Source: Lysobacter enzymogenes
GTDB taxonomy: Bacteria; Pseudomonadota; Gammaproteobacteria; Xanthomonadales; Xanthomonadaceae
Assembly: GCF_023617245.1 (NCBI RefSeq)
Contig: NZ_CP067396.1
Location: 434,001-498,000 of the forward strand
Direction of reading: 5' to 3'
Length of the DNA stretch: 64,000 bases
Shown: in pieces, positions 52,780 through 61,943 of the stretch
Layout of the letters: the number at the start of each line of letters is the position of its first letter
How positions within the stretch are numbered: position 1 is the first letter of the stretch
Notes under the pieces: model-generated
Seen by the model: only the letters and a program-made list of their open reading frames with translations
The model's database searches: none
What the model was told of the DNA's origin: nothing
Translations under genes and position numbers: made by a program

Positions 52780-55700
52780 TTACGAATAGGCGGCGACCAG
52801 GGCCGCGGCCGCGGTCAGCGCGGCCGGCGGCGGCGCGTCGGCGCGCGCGGGCTGCGCGGGCGCGCCGTGCAGGCGCTCGCGCAACACCCGGCCGATATGC
52901 GCGGCGGCGCGCGGCTCGAGCATGGTCTGGTGGTGGCAATCGACTTCGTGCACCTCGAACCGTCCGGCCACGTGCGCCTGCCAGGCGTTGGCGCGGTAGT
53001 GCAGCAGGCCGTCCAGGTCGACCCGCTCCTTGCGCCGCGCGTCGAAGAACAGCACGTCGGCGTCGATGCGCTGCGGCGCGTAGCGGCGCGCCAGCGTCAG
53101 GTTGTTGCGGGTGACCGCGGCGACGTGCTCGATCAGCTTGGCGTCTTCCTTGAGCACCTGCTGCACCAGCGGGTTCGAGAACACCTCGTATTCCTGGCAC
53201 AGCAGCTCGGTCAGCGCGCGCATGTCCTGCGGCGCCTCGCGCAGGCGGTGGTGGAAGCCGAGGAACTTGAGCACGGCCTGGGCCTGCTGGGCCTCGTCGG
53301 GCGTGGCCGGTTCGGTGGCGAAGGGATAGGAGTCCATCATCGCCAGCAATTCGACCCGCTCGCCTTCGCGCTGCAGCTGCGCCGCCACCGCGTGGCCGAT
53401 CAGGCCGCCCAGCGACCAGCCGAGCAAGCGGTACGGGCCGTGCGGCTGGACCTTGCGCATCTGCGCGATGTAGTCGGCCGCGACTTCCTCGATGCTGCCC
53501 GGCAGCGCGCCGCCGCGCAGGCCGCGCGACTGCAGCGCGTACAGCGGCAACTCCAGCTGGCGCAGCATGCCGGTGAAGGCCCAGCCCACGCCGGTGACCG
53601 GATGGATGCAGAACAGCGGCCGCTCGGGATGGGCGTTGCGCTCCGCCGCGCCGCCGCGCAGCGCCAGCAGCGCGCCAAGCGGATCGTTGTCGCCGCCGCT
53701 GCGCTCCAGCGCCGCGGCCAGGCCGGCGATGGTCGAGCCTTCGAACAGCGCGCCCATCGACAGCTCGGAACCGAAATGGCGCGGCAGCGCCGCGACCAGC
53801 TCGGCCGCGGTCAGCGAATCGCCGCCGAGTTCGAAGAAGTTGTCGTGGATGCCGACGCGTTCGAGCTTGAAGATCCGCTGCCAGATCGTCGCCAGCTTGC
53901 GTTCGGCCTCGGTGCGCGGCGCCACGTACGCGCTCTGGCGGCTGCGCTCGGGCGGGCGCAGCGCCTTGCGGTCGAGCTTGCCGCTGGGCGTCATCGGCAA
54001 CGCCGCCAGTTCGATCCACGCCGCCGGCACCATGTAGTCGGGCAGGCGCGCGGCCAGCGCGCGGCGCAGCGCGTCGGGCGCGGCGTCGGCGCCGGCGGCC
54101 GGCACCACGTAGGCGGTGAGCAGGGCGTTGCCGGCGGCGTCGCGATGAAGCGCGACCGCGGCCTCGGCGACCGCGTCGAATCCGCGCAGCTGGGTCTCGA
54201 TCTCGCCGAGCTCGACCCGGTGGCCGCGGATCTTGACCTGCTGGTCGGCGCGGCCGAGGTATTCCAGCGTGCCGTCGTCGCGCCAGCGCGCCAGGTCGCC
54301 GGTGCGGTAGAGACGGCCGCCGGGGCGGAACGGATCGGGCAGGAAACGCTCGGCGTTGAGCCGGTCGCGATTGCGATAACCGCGCGCGACGCCGGCGCCG
54401 CCGATGTACAGCTCGCCGGCGCTGCCGGTCGGCATCGGCTGGCCGGCGGCGTCGAGCACGTAGACCTGGGTGTTGAGCAGCGGCCTGCCGATCGGCGGCG
54501 GCGCGCCGTTGCCGGCGGCGAGGACCTGCGCGTCGATCTCCATCGCGGTCGACCACACCGTGGTCTCGGTGGGGCCGTACAGATTGGTCAGGCGGCGCGC
54601 CTGCCGCACCAGCTGTTCGGCCAGTTCCGGCAACAGCGCTTCGCCGCCGATCAGCGCGTGCACGCGCTGCAGGCGCACGTCGGAATTGGCCAGCAGCATC
54701 CGCCACAGCGACGGCGTGGCCTGCATCACGTCGATGCGCTGTTCGTCGATCAGCCGCGCCAGCGCCAGCGGATTGCGCGCGACCTCGGCGGTGGTCAGCA
54801 CGGCGGTGGCGCCGACGGTCAGCGGCAGGAACAGCTCCAGGCCGGCGATGTCGAAGGTGATCGTGGTCTGCGCCAGATAGCGCTGGCCCGGTTCGGGCCG
54901 CAGTTCGCGCTGCATCGCCTGGAGGAAGTTCCACAGGCTGCGCTGGCCGATTTCCACGCCCTTGGGCACGCCGGTCGAGCCGGAGGTGTAGATGACATAG
55001 GCGCCGTGGTCGCCGCCGACCTCGGGCAGCGCCGGCGCGTCGGGCGCGTCGTAGCGTTCGTCCTGGGCGTGCGCGAACAGCAGCGGCAGGCCGCGTCCGG
55101 CGAACGCGTCGGCGAACGCGGGCGCGGTCAGCAGCAGGCTCGGCGCGGCATCGTCCAGGGTCAGGGCGATGCGCTGCATCGGCGCGTCGGGATCCAGCGG
55201 CAGGTAGGCCGCGCCGGCCTTCCACACCGCCAGCAGCGCCGACAGCAGCACTTCGTCGCGCGGCAGCGCGATCGCCACGGTGTCGCCGGGGCGCACGCCG
55301 CGCGCGACCAGGCGCCGGGCCAGACGGGTGCTGGATTCGTCGAGTTCGCGATAGCTCAGCCGGGTCGTCCCGGCGATCAGCGCGACCGCGTCGGGGGTGG
55401 CATCGGCCTGGCGCCGGAACTCGGCCAGCGCGGTGGTGTCGCGCAGCGGCGCGTCGGTGTCGTTCCACTGCGTCAGCAGGCGCGCGCGCTCGTCCGCGCC
55501 GAGCACGTCGATCGCGCCCAGGGCGATGTCCGGCGTTTCCAGCACCGCGTCGATCAGGCGCATCAGCCGGCGCTTGTGTTCGTCGAGTTCGGCGGCCGGG
55601 TACAGGGTGGGATTGGCGTCGAAGTCGAAGCTCAGGCCCTGGCCGTCGAGGCGGTCGAACACGAACACGGTCAGGTCCTCGGCGGTGCCGTTGTGCAGGT

Positions 55701-56805
55701 TGCGCGCGCTGCCGCGGTGGCCGAGGAAGTTGTTGTAGTCGTAGGGCTCGATGTTGATGCCGAGCCAGGCCATGTGCTGGTCCGGGTTGACCAGGCCGAG
55801 GTCGCGGCGCAGTTCCTCGAAGCGGTACTGCTGGTGGCGCAGCGCCGACTTGACCGTGCGCGAGGTCTGCTGGAACAGCTCGCTCATGCTCATGTCCGCG
55901 CGCATCTGCAGGCGGATCGCGACGACGTTGGCGACCATGCCCGGGGTGCTGCGCAGCGCGTGGCTGGCGCGGCCGGTGACCGGCATGCCGAACACCAGGT
56001 CGTGGGCGCCGCTGGCGCGGTGGTAGTAGGCGGCGATCAGCGCGATCAGCACCTGCGGCAGGCTCACGCCGTTGTCGCGCGCGATCTGCGCCAGGCGCTC
56101 GCGTCCGGCCTCGGGCACGTGGCCGCTGGAACGGCGCAGGCCGCCGTTGTTGCGCACCCGCCGGCGCGCCAGGGTCACCGCTTCGGGCAGGCCGGCGAGT
56201 TGTTCCAGCCAGTATTCGCGGTCGCGGCGGTAGCGGTCGGAATCGCGATACGACGCCTCGGCTTCGATCAGCGACGCCAGCGTGCCGTAGCCGCAGGGCT
56301 CGGGTTCGACGCCGTCGCGGTAGGCGCAATACAGCTCGTTGAGGCGCTTGGCCGCCATGCCGCCGCTGTAGCCGTCGTAGACGGTGTGGTGGGCGCGTTG
56401 GTACCAGCAGTACAGGTCGTCGGCGAACTTGAAGATCGCGCCGACCCACAGCGGATCGTGTGCGAGGTCGACCGGGCGGTTGATCTCCGCCTGCATCCAC
56501 GCGTCGGCGGCGGCGCGCGGGTCGGGTTCGGCGCTGAAATCGATGTAGGGCGTGTCGAACTCGTAGCGCTCGCGCACGATCTGGTACGGCAGGCCGTTGT
56601 GCTCGACGATGCGCGCGCGCACCGCTTGCGCTTCGTCGGCGAATTGGCGCAACGCGCGCTGGAACAGCGCCGGCTCGACCGGTCCGTGGATCTCCACTGC
56701 TTCGGCGATGTTCAAGGTCGCTTCGGCCGAGGCGAGCTTCTGTCCGACCCACAGACCGCGCTGGGCGGTGGTGAGCGGCAGGCCGTGGGCATGGAGTTCG
56801 TTCAT
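52780..56805 (-). CDS. Single-module nonribosomal peptide synthetase, C-A(Gly)-T-TE
   Basis: 1341 residues, EntF-like layout. Condensation domain ~8-430 with intact HHTVYDG (139-145). Adenylation domain ~460-950: IYTSGSTGVPKG, YGPTETTVW, GELYIGGAGVARGY, YRTGDLARW, GHRVELGEIE, PSGKLDRKAL. The specificity residues I read (D652, I653, L656, Q695, L718, G720, L742, V750, W751, plus Lys) spell DILQLGLVWK, nearly the known glycine code DILQLGLIWK. Carrier domain FELGGDSL (Ser997). Thioesterase with GWSLGG (Ser1131). It would join an acyl or aminoacyl donor to Gly and release it. Start ATG 56805 has AGAGGA 6 nt upstream. Operon with the downstream glycosyltransferase. Confidence 0.95.
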   Translation of the reverse strand: MNELHAHGLPLTTAQRGLWVGQKLASAEATLNIAEAVEIHGPVEPALFQRALRQFADEAQAVRARIVEHNGLPYQIVRERYEFDTPYIDFSAEPDPRAAADAWMQAEINRPVDLAHDPLWVGAIFKFADDLYCWYQRAHHTVYDGYSGGMAAKRLNELYCAYRDGVEPEPCGYGTLASLIEAEASYRDSDRYRRDREYWLEQLAGLPEAVTLARRRVRNNGGLRRSSGHVPEAGRERLAQIARDNGVSLPQVLIALIAAYYHRASGAHDLVFGMPVTGRASHALRSTPGMVANVVAIRLQMRADMSMSELFQQTSRTVKSALRHQQYRFEELRRDLGLVNPDQHMAWLGINIEPYDYNNFLGHRGSARNLHNGTAEDLTVFVFDRLDGQGLSFDFDANPTLYPAAELDEHKRRLMRLIDAVLETPDIALGAIDVLGADERARLLTQWNDTDAPLRDTTALAEFRRQADATPDAVALIAGTTRLSYRELDESSTRLARRLVARGVRPGDTVAIALPRDEVLLSALLAVWKAGAAYLPLDPDAPMQRIALTLDDAAPSLLLTAPAFADAFAGRGLPLLFAHAQDERYDAPDAPALPEVGGDHGAYVIYTSGSTGVPKGVEIGQRSLWNFLQAMQRELRPEPGQRYLAQTTITFDIAGLELFLPLTVGATAVLTTAEVARNPLALARLIDEQRIDVMQATPSLWRMLLANSDVRLQRVHALIGGEALLPELAEQLVRQARRLTNLYGPTETTVWSTAMEIDAQVLAAGNGAPPPIGRPLLNTQVYVLDAAGQPMPTGSAGELYIGGAGVARGYRNRDRLNAERFLPDPFRPGGRLYRTGDLARWRDDGTLEYLGRADQQVKIRGHRVELGEIETQLRGFDAVAEAAVALHRDAAGNALLTAYVVPAAGADAAPDALRRALAARLPDYMVPAAWIELAALPMTPSGKLDRKALRPPERSRQSAYVAPRTEAERKLATIWQRIFKLERVGIHDNFFELGGDSLTAAELVAALPRHFGSELSMGALFEGSTIAGLAAALERSGGDNDPLGALLALRGGAAERNAHPERPLFCIHPVTGVGWAFTGMLRQLELPLYALQSRGLRGGALPGSIEEVAADYIAQMRKVQPHGPYRLLGWSLGGLIGHAVAAQLQREGERVELLAMMDSYPFATEPATPDEAQQAQAVLKFLGFHHRLREAPQDMRALTELLCQEYEVFSNPLVQQVLKEDAKLIEHVAAVTRNNLTLARRYAPQRIDADVLFFDARRKERVDLDGLLHYRANAWQAHVAGRFEVHEVDCHHQTMLEPRAAAHIGRVLRERLHGAPAQPARADAPPPAALTAAAALVAAYS

Positions 56806-57207
56806 GGCGCTTCCTCTGAGCCGGCGCCGGGACGCGCGCGCCCGCCGGCCGGCGGACGCGATGTCCGTCGGCGCGCGGTACCGGGTGCGCGCGGGCCTGC
56901 GGCCGACTCGTTCTTGCGAGTGGCCCCCTCTCCGTGTGTCAGCGAATGCAAAAAAGTACAGCACGGCCGCGGCGCAGCGCGCCTGGGCAGGGCCTCTATC
57001 CGTGTACATCCGGCGCGAGCGGCGGACGGTGGGCCTTAGTTCTTATCGGTGTGGCAAAGGGGGGACGGAACAAACGATGCGGCATTCCGCCGCGGCGGGC
57101 GGACGCGAACGCATCGAAAGGCGACGTTGCGCGGATGCGTTGTGCGGCGCCTTCGGGGTCAATATCCCCGAGCGCTCAAGTCATGTCCATCAAGGTGGAT
57201 GAGAGGC

Positions 57208-57267
57208 ATATCACAAGTCGAATATTTACGGGGGCGACGGTGAGAGACTTATCACAAGACGGATATG
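57208..57267. promoter_or_regulatory. Direct pair of TATCACAAG-CG-ATAT elements
   Basis: ATATCACAAGTCGAATATT (57208-57226) and TTATCACAAGACGGATATG (57249-57267) match at most positions and are 41 bp apart, about four helical turns. The second also forms TCACA...TGTGA with N9, which is longer than the CRP/Clp spacing (N6), so a Clp site is doubtful. Likely operators of an unknown regulator. Confidence 0.45.
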
Positions 57268-57680
57268 TGAAGGTTTTTCTACAGCGTCGGGGCTTGTCTT
57301 CGACTCCGACGGGGTTTGCGAAAAACGCGAAATTCCAGGGGAAAACGCCCATGTCGCGCGATGCCGCGGACTCGCGTTCAATCACGCGCGAGTTGTGATC
57401 GTGTCCGATTCGTTTCCGCTGAGCGCGAACGTGTTTTCGCGCGCGGCAATGGATTGGTTCGCATGCGAATGTCGATCGCGGTCGCAAGCGCGGGTGAGGA
57501 TTGGTGAAAAATTATCCAGCCGGGAAAATGCGCGTCGGCGATGCGGCGGTTGCGTCCTCGCCGCTCGCGTTCGCGCCGGCGCCCGGCCCGACGCTCGGTT
57601 CGGCAATCGATCCGGCGGCCGATCCGGCGGCCGCCGACGGGGTTGGGTGGCGCCGCCCGGCGCGCGTCTGATGGAGTATG

Positions 57681-57697
57681 ATGAGAACGGTTCTCAT
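57681..57697. promoter_or_regulatory. Fur-like 17-bp palindrome before the TetR gene
   Basis: ATGAGAAC-G-GTTCTCAT, perfect, 15 bp before the TetR ATG and overlapping a TATGAT promoter-like hexamer. It resembles xanthomonad/pseudomonad Fur boxes (AATGAGAATNATTCTCATT). It could equally be the TetR protein's own operator. Confidence 0.55.
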
Positions 57698-57712
57698 TTG
57701 GAGATTCGACCC

Positions 57713-58381
57713 ATGGCCACCCTGCAGCCCGCGGTGGCGGGCGAAGCCGATGCGCGCGCGGCCGCCGCCGCATCGGCCTTCCTCGCGCTGACGCCGGACC
57801 CGGCGCTGGACGCGGCCGCGCGCCTGGTCGCCGCGTACGGCGTCGCGGCGCTGCGGCTGGAGCGGATCGCCACGGCGGCGGGCCTCGACGAAGCCCAATT
57901 GCGCGTCCGCTTCGGTTGCGAACGGCGCCTGCGCGCGGCGCTGGAGCAGCGCTTCGCCGACGGTTTCGTCGCGCGCGTGCGCCAGGCCATGGACCGGTGC
58001 CGCGACGGCGACTGGGGCGGGCGCCTGCGCGCCTGGGTGCAGACGGCGGTGAGCGCGTATCTGGAGCAGGTGGCGCTGCACGACGCGCTGTTCCACGACG
58101 CGCACACGCACAGCAAGGGTTACGACCGCCAGGCCTGGCAGGACAATCCGGTGATCGACCAGCTGGTGGAACTGCTCGAAGGCGGCATCGCCGCGCGGGT
58201 ATGGGCGGCGCCGGATCCGCGCATGACCGCGGTGATCTTCTTCAGCGCCATGCACGGCGCGGTCGATCGCGCCATCGCCTGCGGCGACGCGCAGACGCGC
58301 CCGGCCGAGACCCGGCATCGCCTGGTCCAGACCTTGGTCGGCCATTTCGAGCGCAACGTGCAGTGGTGGTCGCGGTTCTGA
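57713..58381 (+). CDS. TetR-family regulator (diverged)
   Basis: 222 residues. The N-terminal helix-turn-helix is recognisable (LDAAARLVAAYGVAALRLER IATAAGLDEAQLRVRFGCER RLRAALEQRF), matching the TetR pattern 'A..L....G....T...IA..AG.s...ly..F..K..L'. The C-terminal half is helical (VSAYLEQVALHDALFHDAHT). Divergent from the NRPS operon but 907 bp away. ATG 57713 follows GGAG. A Fur-like palindrome overlaps its promoter region. Confidence 0.82.
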   Translation: MATLQPAVAGEADARAAAAASAFLALTPDPALDAAARLVAAYGVAALRLERIATAAGLDEAQLRVRFGCERRLRAALEQRFADGFVARVRQAMDRCRDGDWGGRLRAWVQTAVSAYLEQVALHDALFHDAHTHSKGYDRQAWQDNPVIDQLVELLEGGIAARVWAAPDPRMTAVIFFSAMHGAVDRAIACGDAQTRPAETRHRLVQTLVGHFERNVQWWSRF

Positions 58382-58418
58382 GCGCGCGCCGCGCCGCCGC
58401 CGGGCGCGCGCGCCGCGC

Positions 58419-58859
58419 TCAGGCCGCGTCGCTGCGCAGCAGCCGCGCGGCCGCCGCGCGCAGGTCGAGGTCGATCGCGTCCCAGACCGCCTCCCCGCCG
58501 AGCGCGCGCGCCTCGCGCAGCGCCTGCAGCGCCGCCTCGCGCCGGCCCAGGCGCAGTTGCGCCTGGCCGAGCAGCAACGCGGCCAGCGGCGCGTGCTGCT
58601 GCCGGCTCCATTCCTGCGCCGCGCGCGCGGCGACGATGCAGGCGGCGTAGTCGCCGAGCCGGTACAGGGTTTCGGCCGCGCCGGCGCTGAGCCAGTGGCG
58701 GATGTCGTCGCTGCCCAGGCCGCTGTCGGCCAGGGCGATGGCGCGGCCCCAGTGCTTGGCGGCCTGGCGATGCTCGCCGGCGGCCTGGTGGGCGATGGCC
58801 TGGTTGGCGAGGTCGAGCACCCGCGATTCGAGATCGTCGGGCAGGGCGTTCATGTCCAT
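58419..58859 (-). CDS. Small TPR-like helical protein of unknown function
   Basis: 146 residues, all helical by pattern, with TPR-like pairs (ANQAIAHQAAGEHRQAAKHW GRAIALADSGLG; AAETLYRLGDYAACIVAARA AQEWSRQQHAPLAALLLGQA QLRLGRREAALQALREARAL). No signal peptide or catalytic motif. Convergent with the TetR gene (37 bp between stops) and 137 bp downstream of the histidine kinase gene on the same strand. Start ATG 58859; ATG 58853 is equally possible. Confidence 0.75.
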   Translation of the reverse strand: MDMNALPDDLESRVLDLANQAIAHQAAGEHRQAAKHWGRAIALADSGLGSDDIRHWLSAGAAETLYRLGDYAACIVAARAAQEWSRQQHAPLAALLLGQAQLRLGRREAALQALREARALGGEAVWDAIDLDLRAAAARLLRSDAA

Positions 58860-58996
58860 ATGGGTCGGGGTTCCTATCCTGGAGCCGGTCGCAGTGTGAA
58901 CGAGCGTGCTTGCAACGGCGCGCGAAAACGCCGCCCGCGCTGTTGCCAACGCGGTGCGGGAGCGAAAGGGGTCATCGTGGCCGCGACCGCGGCCGC

Positions 58997-60373
58997 TCAC
59001 TGCAGATGGAACGGGCGTTCCTGCGCGTCGCCAGGGCCGGCCCCGTCCTCGCCGGCGGCCGCGCCGTCGCGTTCGGACCACAGCCGCGGGCTTTGCGGCA
59101 GCCGCGCGACGAAGCGCGCGCCGCCCAACGGCGAGGGTTCGACGTGGACCGTGCCGCCGTGGCGTTCGATCACCTGGCGCACGATGCTCAGGCCCAGGCC
59201 GTAACCGCCGGTGGCGCGGTCGCGGCTGCGGTCGAGGCGGTAGAACGGCTCGAACACCCGGCGCCGGTCCTGGGCCGGGATGCCGACGCCGTCGTCTTCG
59301 ACGATCAGCAGCCAGTCGTTGCCGGCCGGTTCGGCGGCGACGCGGATGGCGCTGTCGGCGTAGCGCACCGCGTTGCGCATCAGGTTGGAGAACGCGCGGC
59401 GCAGGCTGCGCGGTTCCACCGCCACTTCGTCGAGCTCCGCCGAGATCGCCCATTCGATCCGGGTGGCGCGGCTGCGCAGTTCGTCGGCCGACACGCCGGT
59501 GGAGGCGCGCAGGAACCCTTCCAGCTGCACCGGCTCCAGGCTCGGGCGCGGGCCGCTGCGTTCGAGCATGCCCAGGGTCAGCAGTTCGCCGACCAGCAGG
59601 TCGAGTTCCTCCACGTCGCAGCGCAGCGCGTGCACGCGGGCGCGCGCGACCCGATCGTCGAGGGTGTCGGCGAGGTTGGCCAGGCCGAACTCCAACCGCG
59701 TGATCGGCGTGCGCAGCTCGTGCGAGGCGGCGTTGACCATGTCGCGCTGGGACTGGATCAGGCGGCCGATCTGGTCGGCCATGTTGTTGAAGAACACGCA
59801 CAACTGGCGGATCGACGAGCCGCCGCGCACCCGCGCGCGCGCGCCCAGGTCGCCGTCGCCGAACTGCGCGGCGGCGTCGCGCAGCCGCTCCAGGTCGCGC
59901 CAGTGCGGCTGCAGCCAGATCATCAGGCCCAGCAGCACCATCGCGAACACGGTCAGGTAGGCCACGTAGCGGATCGGAAAGTCGTTCTCGGTATAGACGA
60001 TCTGCACCGTGTCGCCGGCCGGCAGACGCAGGAACAGGTGATGGCGTTCGCTGCCGACGTGGGTGCTGGCGCTGCCCAGGCGGGTCAGTTCGGCGCGGTT
60101 GCGCGCCGGCAGCGCGCGCAGTTCCTGCGCGGTGACCCGGCTGTAGCGCTCGGGCGTGCGCCGGTTGAGCTCGGCCAGGCGGCGGTCGAGCTCGGCGCCG
60201 GCGGCGTCGTCCAGGCGCTCGCGCAGCAGGGTCAGTTCGCCGACGAACTCGTGCCGCACCGAAGCCGAGTACTGGTCCGGGAACAGGTAGGGGAACACCT
60301 GCTGCACCAGCAGGATCGAGCACAGCAGCAGCCCCGCCACGGTGAGGTACAACCGCACCAGCATCGAGAGCAT
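58997..60373 (-). CDS. Sensor histidine kinase (RstB-like)
   Basis: 458 residues. TM1 at the very N-terminus (LVRLYLTVAGLLLCSILLVQ), a periplasmic domain of ~120 residues, TM2 (VAYLTVFAMVLLGLMIWLQP), HAMP, H-box NAASHELRTPITRLEFGLAN, N-box RAFSNLMRNAVRYADSA, DDGVGI and GYGLGLSIVRQVIERHGGTV. The architecture and order resemble RstB/PfeS-type kinases. It starts directly after the response-regulator stop (adjacent bases), so tightly coupled. Confidence 0.93.
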   Translation of the reverse strand: MLSMLVRLYLTVAGLLLCSILLVQQVFPYLFPDQYSASVRHEFVGELTLLRERLDDAAGAELDRRLAELNRRTPERYSRVTAQELRALPARNRAELTRLGSASTHVGSERHHLFLRLPAGDTVQIVYTENDFPIRYVAYLTVFAMVLLGLMIWLQPHWRDLERLRDAAAQFGDGDLGARARVRGGSSIRQLCVFFNNMADQIGRLIQSQRDMVNAASHELRTPITRLEFGLANLADTLDDRVARARVHALRCDVEELDLLVGELLTLGMLERSGPRPSLEPVQLEGFLRASTGVSADELRSRATRIEWAISAELDEVAVEPRSLRRAFSNLMRNAVRYADSAIRVAAEPAGNDWLLIVEDDGVGIPAQDRRRVFEPFYRLDRSRDRATGGYGLGLSIVRQVIERHGGTVHVEPSPLGGARFVARLPQSPRLWSERDGAAAGEDGAGPGDAQERPFHLQ

Positions 60374-61072
60374 TCAGTCCTCCCAGGCGATCGGGCTGAA
60401 CAGATAGCCCCGTCCCCACACGGTCTTGATCTTGCGCGGCTCGTGCGCGTCGTCGGCGAAGTGCCGGCGCAGGCGCGAGATGCTGACGTCGACGGTGCGG
60501 TCGACGCCGTCGAAGCCGATGCCGCGCCAGCGCCGCAGCAGTTCGTCGCGGCTGAGCACGCGGCCGGCGGCCTGGGCCAGGATCACGAACAGGTTGTAGT
60601 CGGCGGTCTTGAGGTCGATCTCTTCGCCCTTCCAGCGCACCTGGCGCGCGGTGAGGTCGATCTGCAGGCCGCCGTAACTGAGGATCGACGGCCCCGCCGC
60701 CTGCGGCTGGGCCTGGCTGCGGCGCAGCACCGCGCGCAGCCGCGCCAGCAGCAGGCGCGGCTCCACCGGCTTGAGCACGTAGTCGTCGGCGCCGACCTCC
60801 AGGCCGGTGACCTGGTCGAACAGGTCCGCGCGCGCGGTCAGCATCACGATCGGCAGGCTCGACTGCTTGCGGATCTGCCGGCACACGTCGAAGCCGTCCA
60901 TGCCGGGCAGCATCAGGTCGAGCACGATCACGTCGGGCGGATCGTTCTCGATCGCGGGCAGCGCGAGGTCGCCGCGCAGCACCACCGAGGTCTGGAAGTC
61001 GTAACGTTGCAGGTACTCGGAGATCAGCCCGGCCAGACGGGCGTCGTCCTCGATCAGCAGGACTTTATTCAT
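60374..61072 (-). CDS. OmpR-family response regulator (RstA-like)
   Basis: 232 residues. Receiver MNKVLLIEDDARLAGLISEY L, phospho-acceptor in VIVLDLMLPGMDGFDVC, LTARAD and YVLKPVEPRLL. DNA-binding wing LKTADYNLFVILAQAAGRVL SRDELLRRWRGIGFDGVDRT VDVSISRLRRHF, then VWGRGYLFSP. The 'GIxFDGxDRTVDVxISRLR' stretch is typical of RstA/CpxR relatives. The first gene of the pair with the kinase. Targets unknown. Confidence 0.94.
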   Translation of the reverse strand: MNKVLLIEDDARLAGLISEYLQRYDFQTSVVLRGDLALPAIENDPPDVIVLDLMLPGMDGFDVCRQIRKQSSLPIVMLTARADLFDQVTGLEVGADDYVLKPVEPRLLLARLRAVLRRSQAQPQAAGPSILSYGGLQIDLTARQVRWKGEEIDLKTADYNLFVILAQAAGRVLSRDELLRRWRGIGFDGVDRTVDVSISRLRRHFADDAHEPRKIKTVWGRGYLFSPIAWED

Positions 61073-61329
61073 GGCCACCTCATGCGAGCCGGCATGGTAG
61101 CGCCGGGCGGTGTGGGCCGTGGAGGCGATACAAATAAACACATCTGCCGTTGAGGCTAGCGTCAGCCGGGTTTGCGTGTGTGAACATGGGGCACGAAAGG
61201 AGGCGGCGCGATGCGGAGCGGAACCACGGAGACGATGCGGTGCGGGCGCGGACGGTTGCGGTGCGATGCGCGCGCGGCGGCCGGCGGGACCGGCGCGAAG
61301 GCGGCCCGGTCGCCGCGGAAGCGGACGCG

Positions 61330-61815
61330 ATGAGCGCGGGCGCCGGCGCGGCCGCGCGCAGGAATGCTATCGCAGTCGCCGCGGTGTGGGTCGCGGGGCT
61401 GGCGTGCACCGTCTGGATCAACCGCGGCGGCGTCGCCTGGGGCCTGCCCGCGATCGCGGCCGCGGCCTGCGCGTGCTGCCTGGCGCTGGAGTGGTGGCCG
61501 CGCGCGTGGCCGGCGCGCGCGGCGCAGTCGTTGCTGTGGATCGCGTTGTTCTGCCTGGCCCTGGTGCCGCCGCTGTATACCGTCATCGCCGACACCGCCC
61601 TCGCGCTGAACCCCAATCGCTTCATGTGCGACGTCGGCGACCGCATGGTGCGTTGCGGAATGATCGGCATCGAAGCCTTGGCGGTGCCGTGCGTGGTGTT
61701 GGCGGCCGCGGTGGTTTGCCGAATCCGGTGGCGCGACGCCGAGGTGGAGCGGATCGCGACCGCGGTCGCGCTGGCGATCGCGCTGGTATGGACGGCGCTC
61801 GCGGTGGCGTACTGA
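61330..61815 (+). CDS. Putative membrane protein of unknown function
   Basis: 161 residues from ATG 61330. Four to five hydrophobic helices (NAIAVAAVWVAGLACTVWI, GLPAIAAAACACCLALEWW, LLWIALFCLALVPPLYTVIA, ALAVPCVVLAAAVVCRI, VALAIALVWTALAVAY) and a short CDVGDRMVRCGM loop with two Cys. No family recognised. An in-frame start at 61150 would add an Arg-rich leader that looks non-coding. Confidence 0.6.
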   Translation: MSAGAGAAARRNAIAVAAVWVAGLACTVWINRGGVAWGLPAIAAAACACCLALEWWPRAWPARAAQSLLWIALFCLALVPPLYTVIADTALALNPNRFMCDVGDRMVRCGMIGIEALAVPCVVLAAAVVCRIRWRDAEVERIATAVALAIALVWTALAVAY

Positions 61816-61943
61816 GCGCGGCGCGGCGAGCCGGGCGCGGGTGCGGAGGTTGGCGGCCTCGCGCCGGCGACTGAAAAAGCAACTTGACGGTTGCGTATTT
61901 GCGGTCCACTCTGGCCCGGCGATATGCATCCAAGAGGTTGCCC

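Larger units (their letters stand above)
56806..57712. other. 907-bp divergent intergenic region, NRPS / TetR
   Basis: No confident gene. It is A/T-richer in places and carries two sequence signals: paired TATCACAAG elements (57208-57267) and a Fur-like palindrome (57681-57697). A possible 71-residue frame from ATG 57183 has poor codon usage and no ribosome site and was not called. The length and the motifs suggest a complex regulatory region for the NRPS operon. Confidence 0.55.

Noticed and set aside
52627..57039. A 1470-codon open frame on the plus strand opposite the NRPS
   Set aside because: It is the mirror of a high-GC coding region; no domain is recognisable, whereas the minus-strand NRPS has all motifs in order.
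57249..57270. A CRP/Clp binding site (TCACA...TGTGA)
   Set aside because: The half-sites face each other with 9 bp between them and in the reverse order of the TGTGA-N6-TCACA consensus.
57183..57398. A possible 71-residue protein upstream of the TetR gene
   Set aside because: Codon usage is unlike neighbouring genes, no ribosome site, and it overlaps the operator-like repeats.
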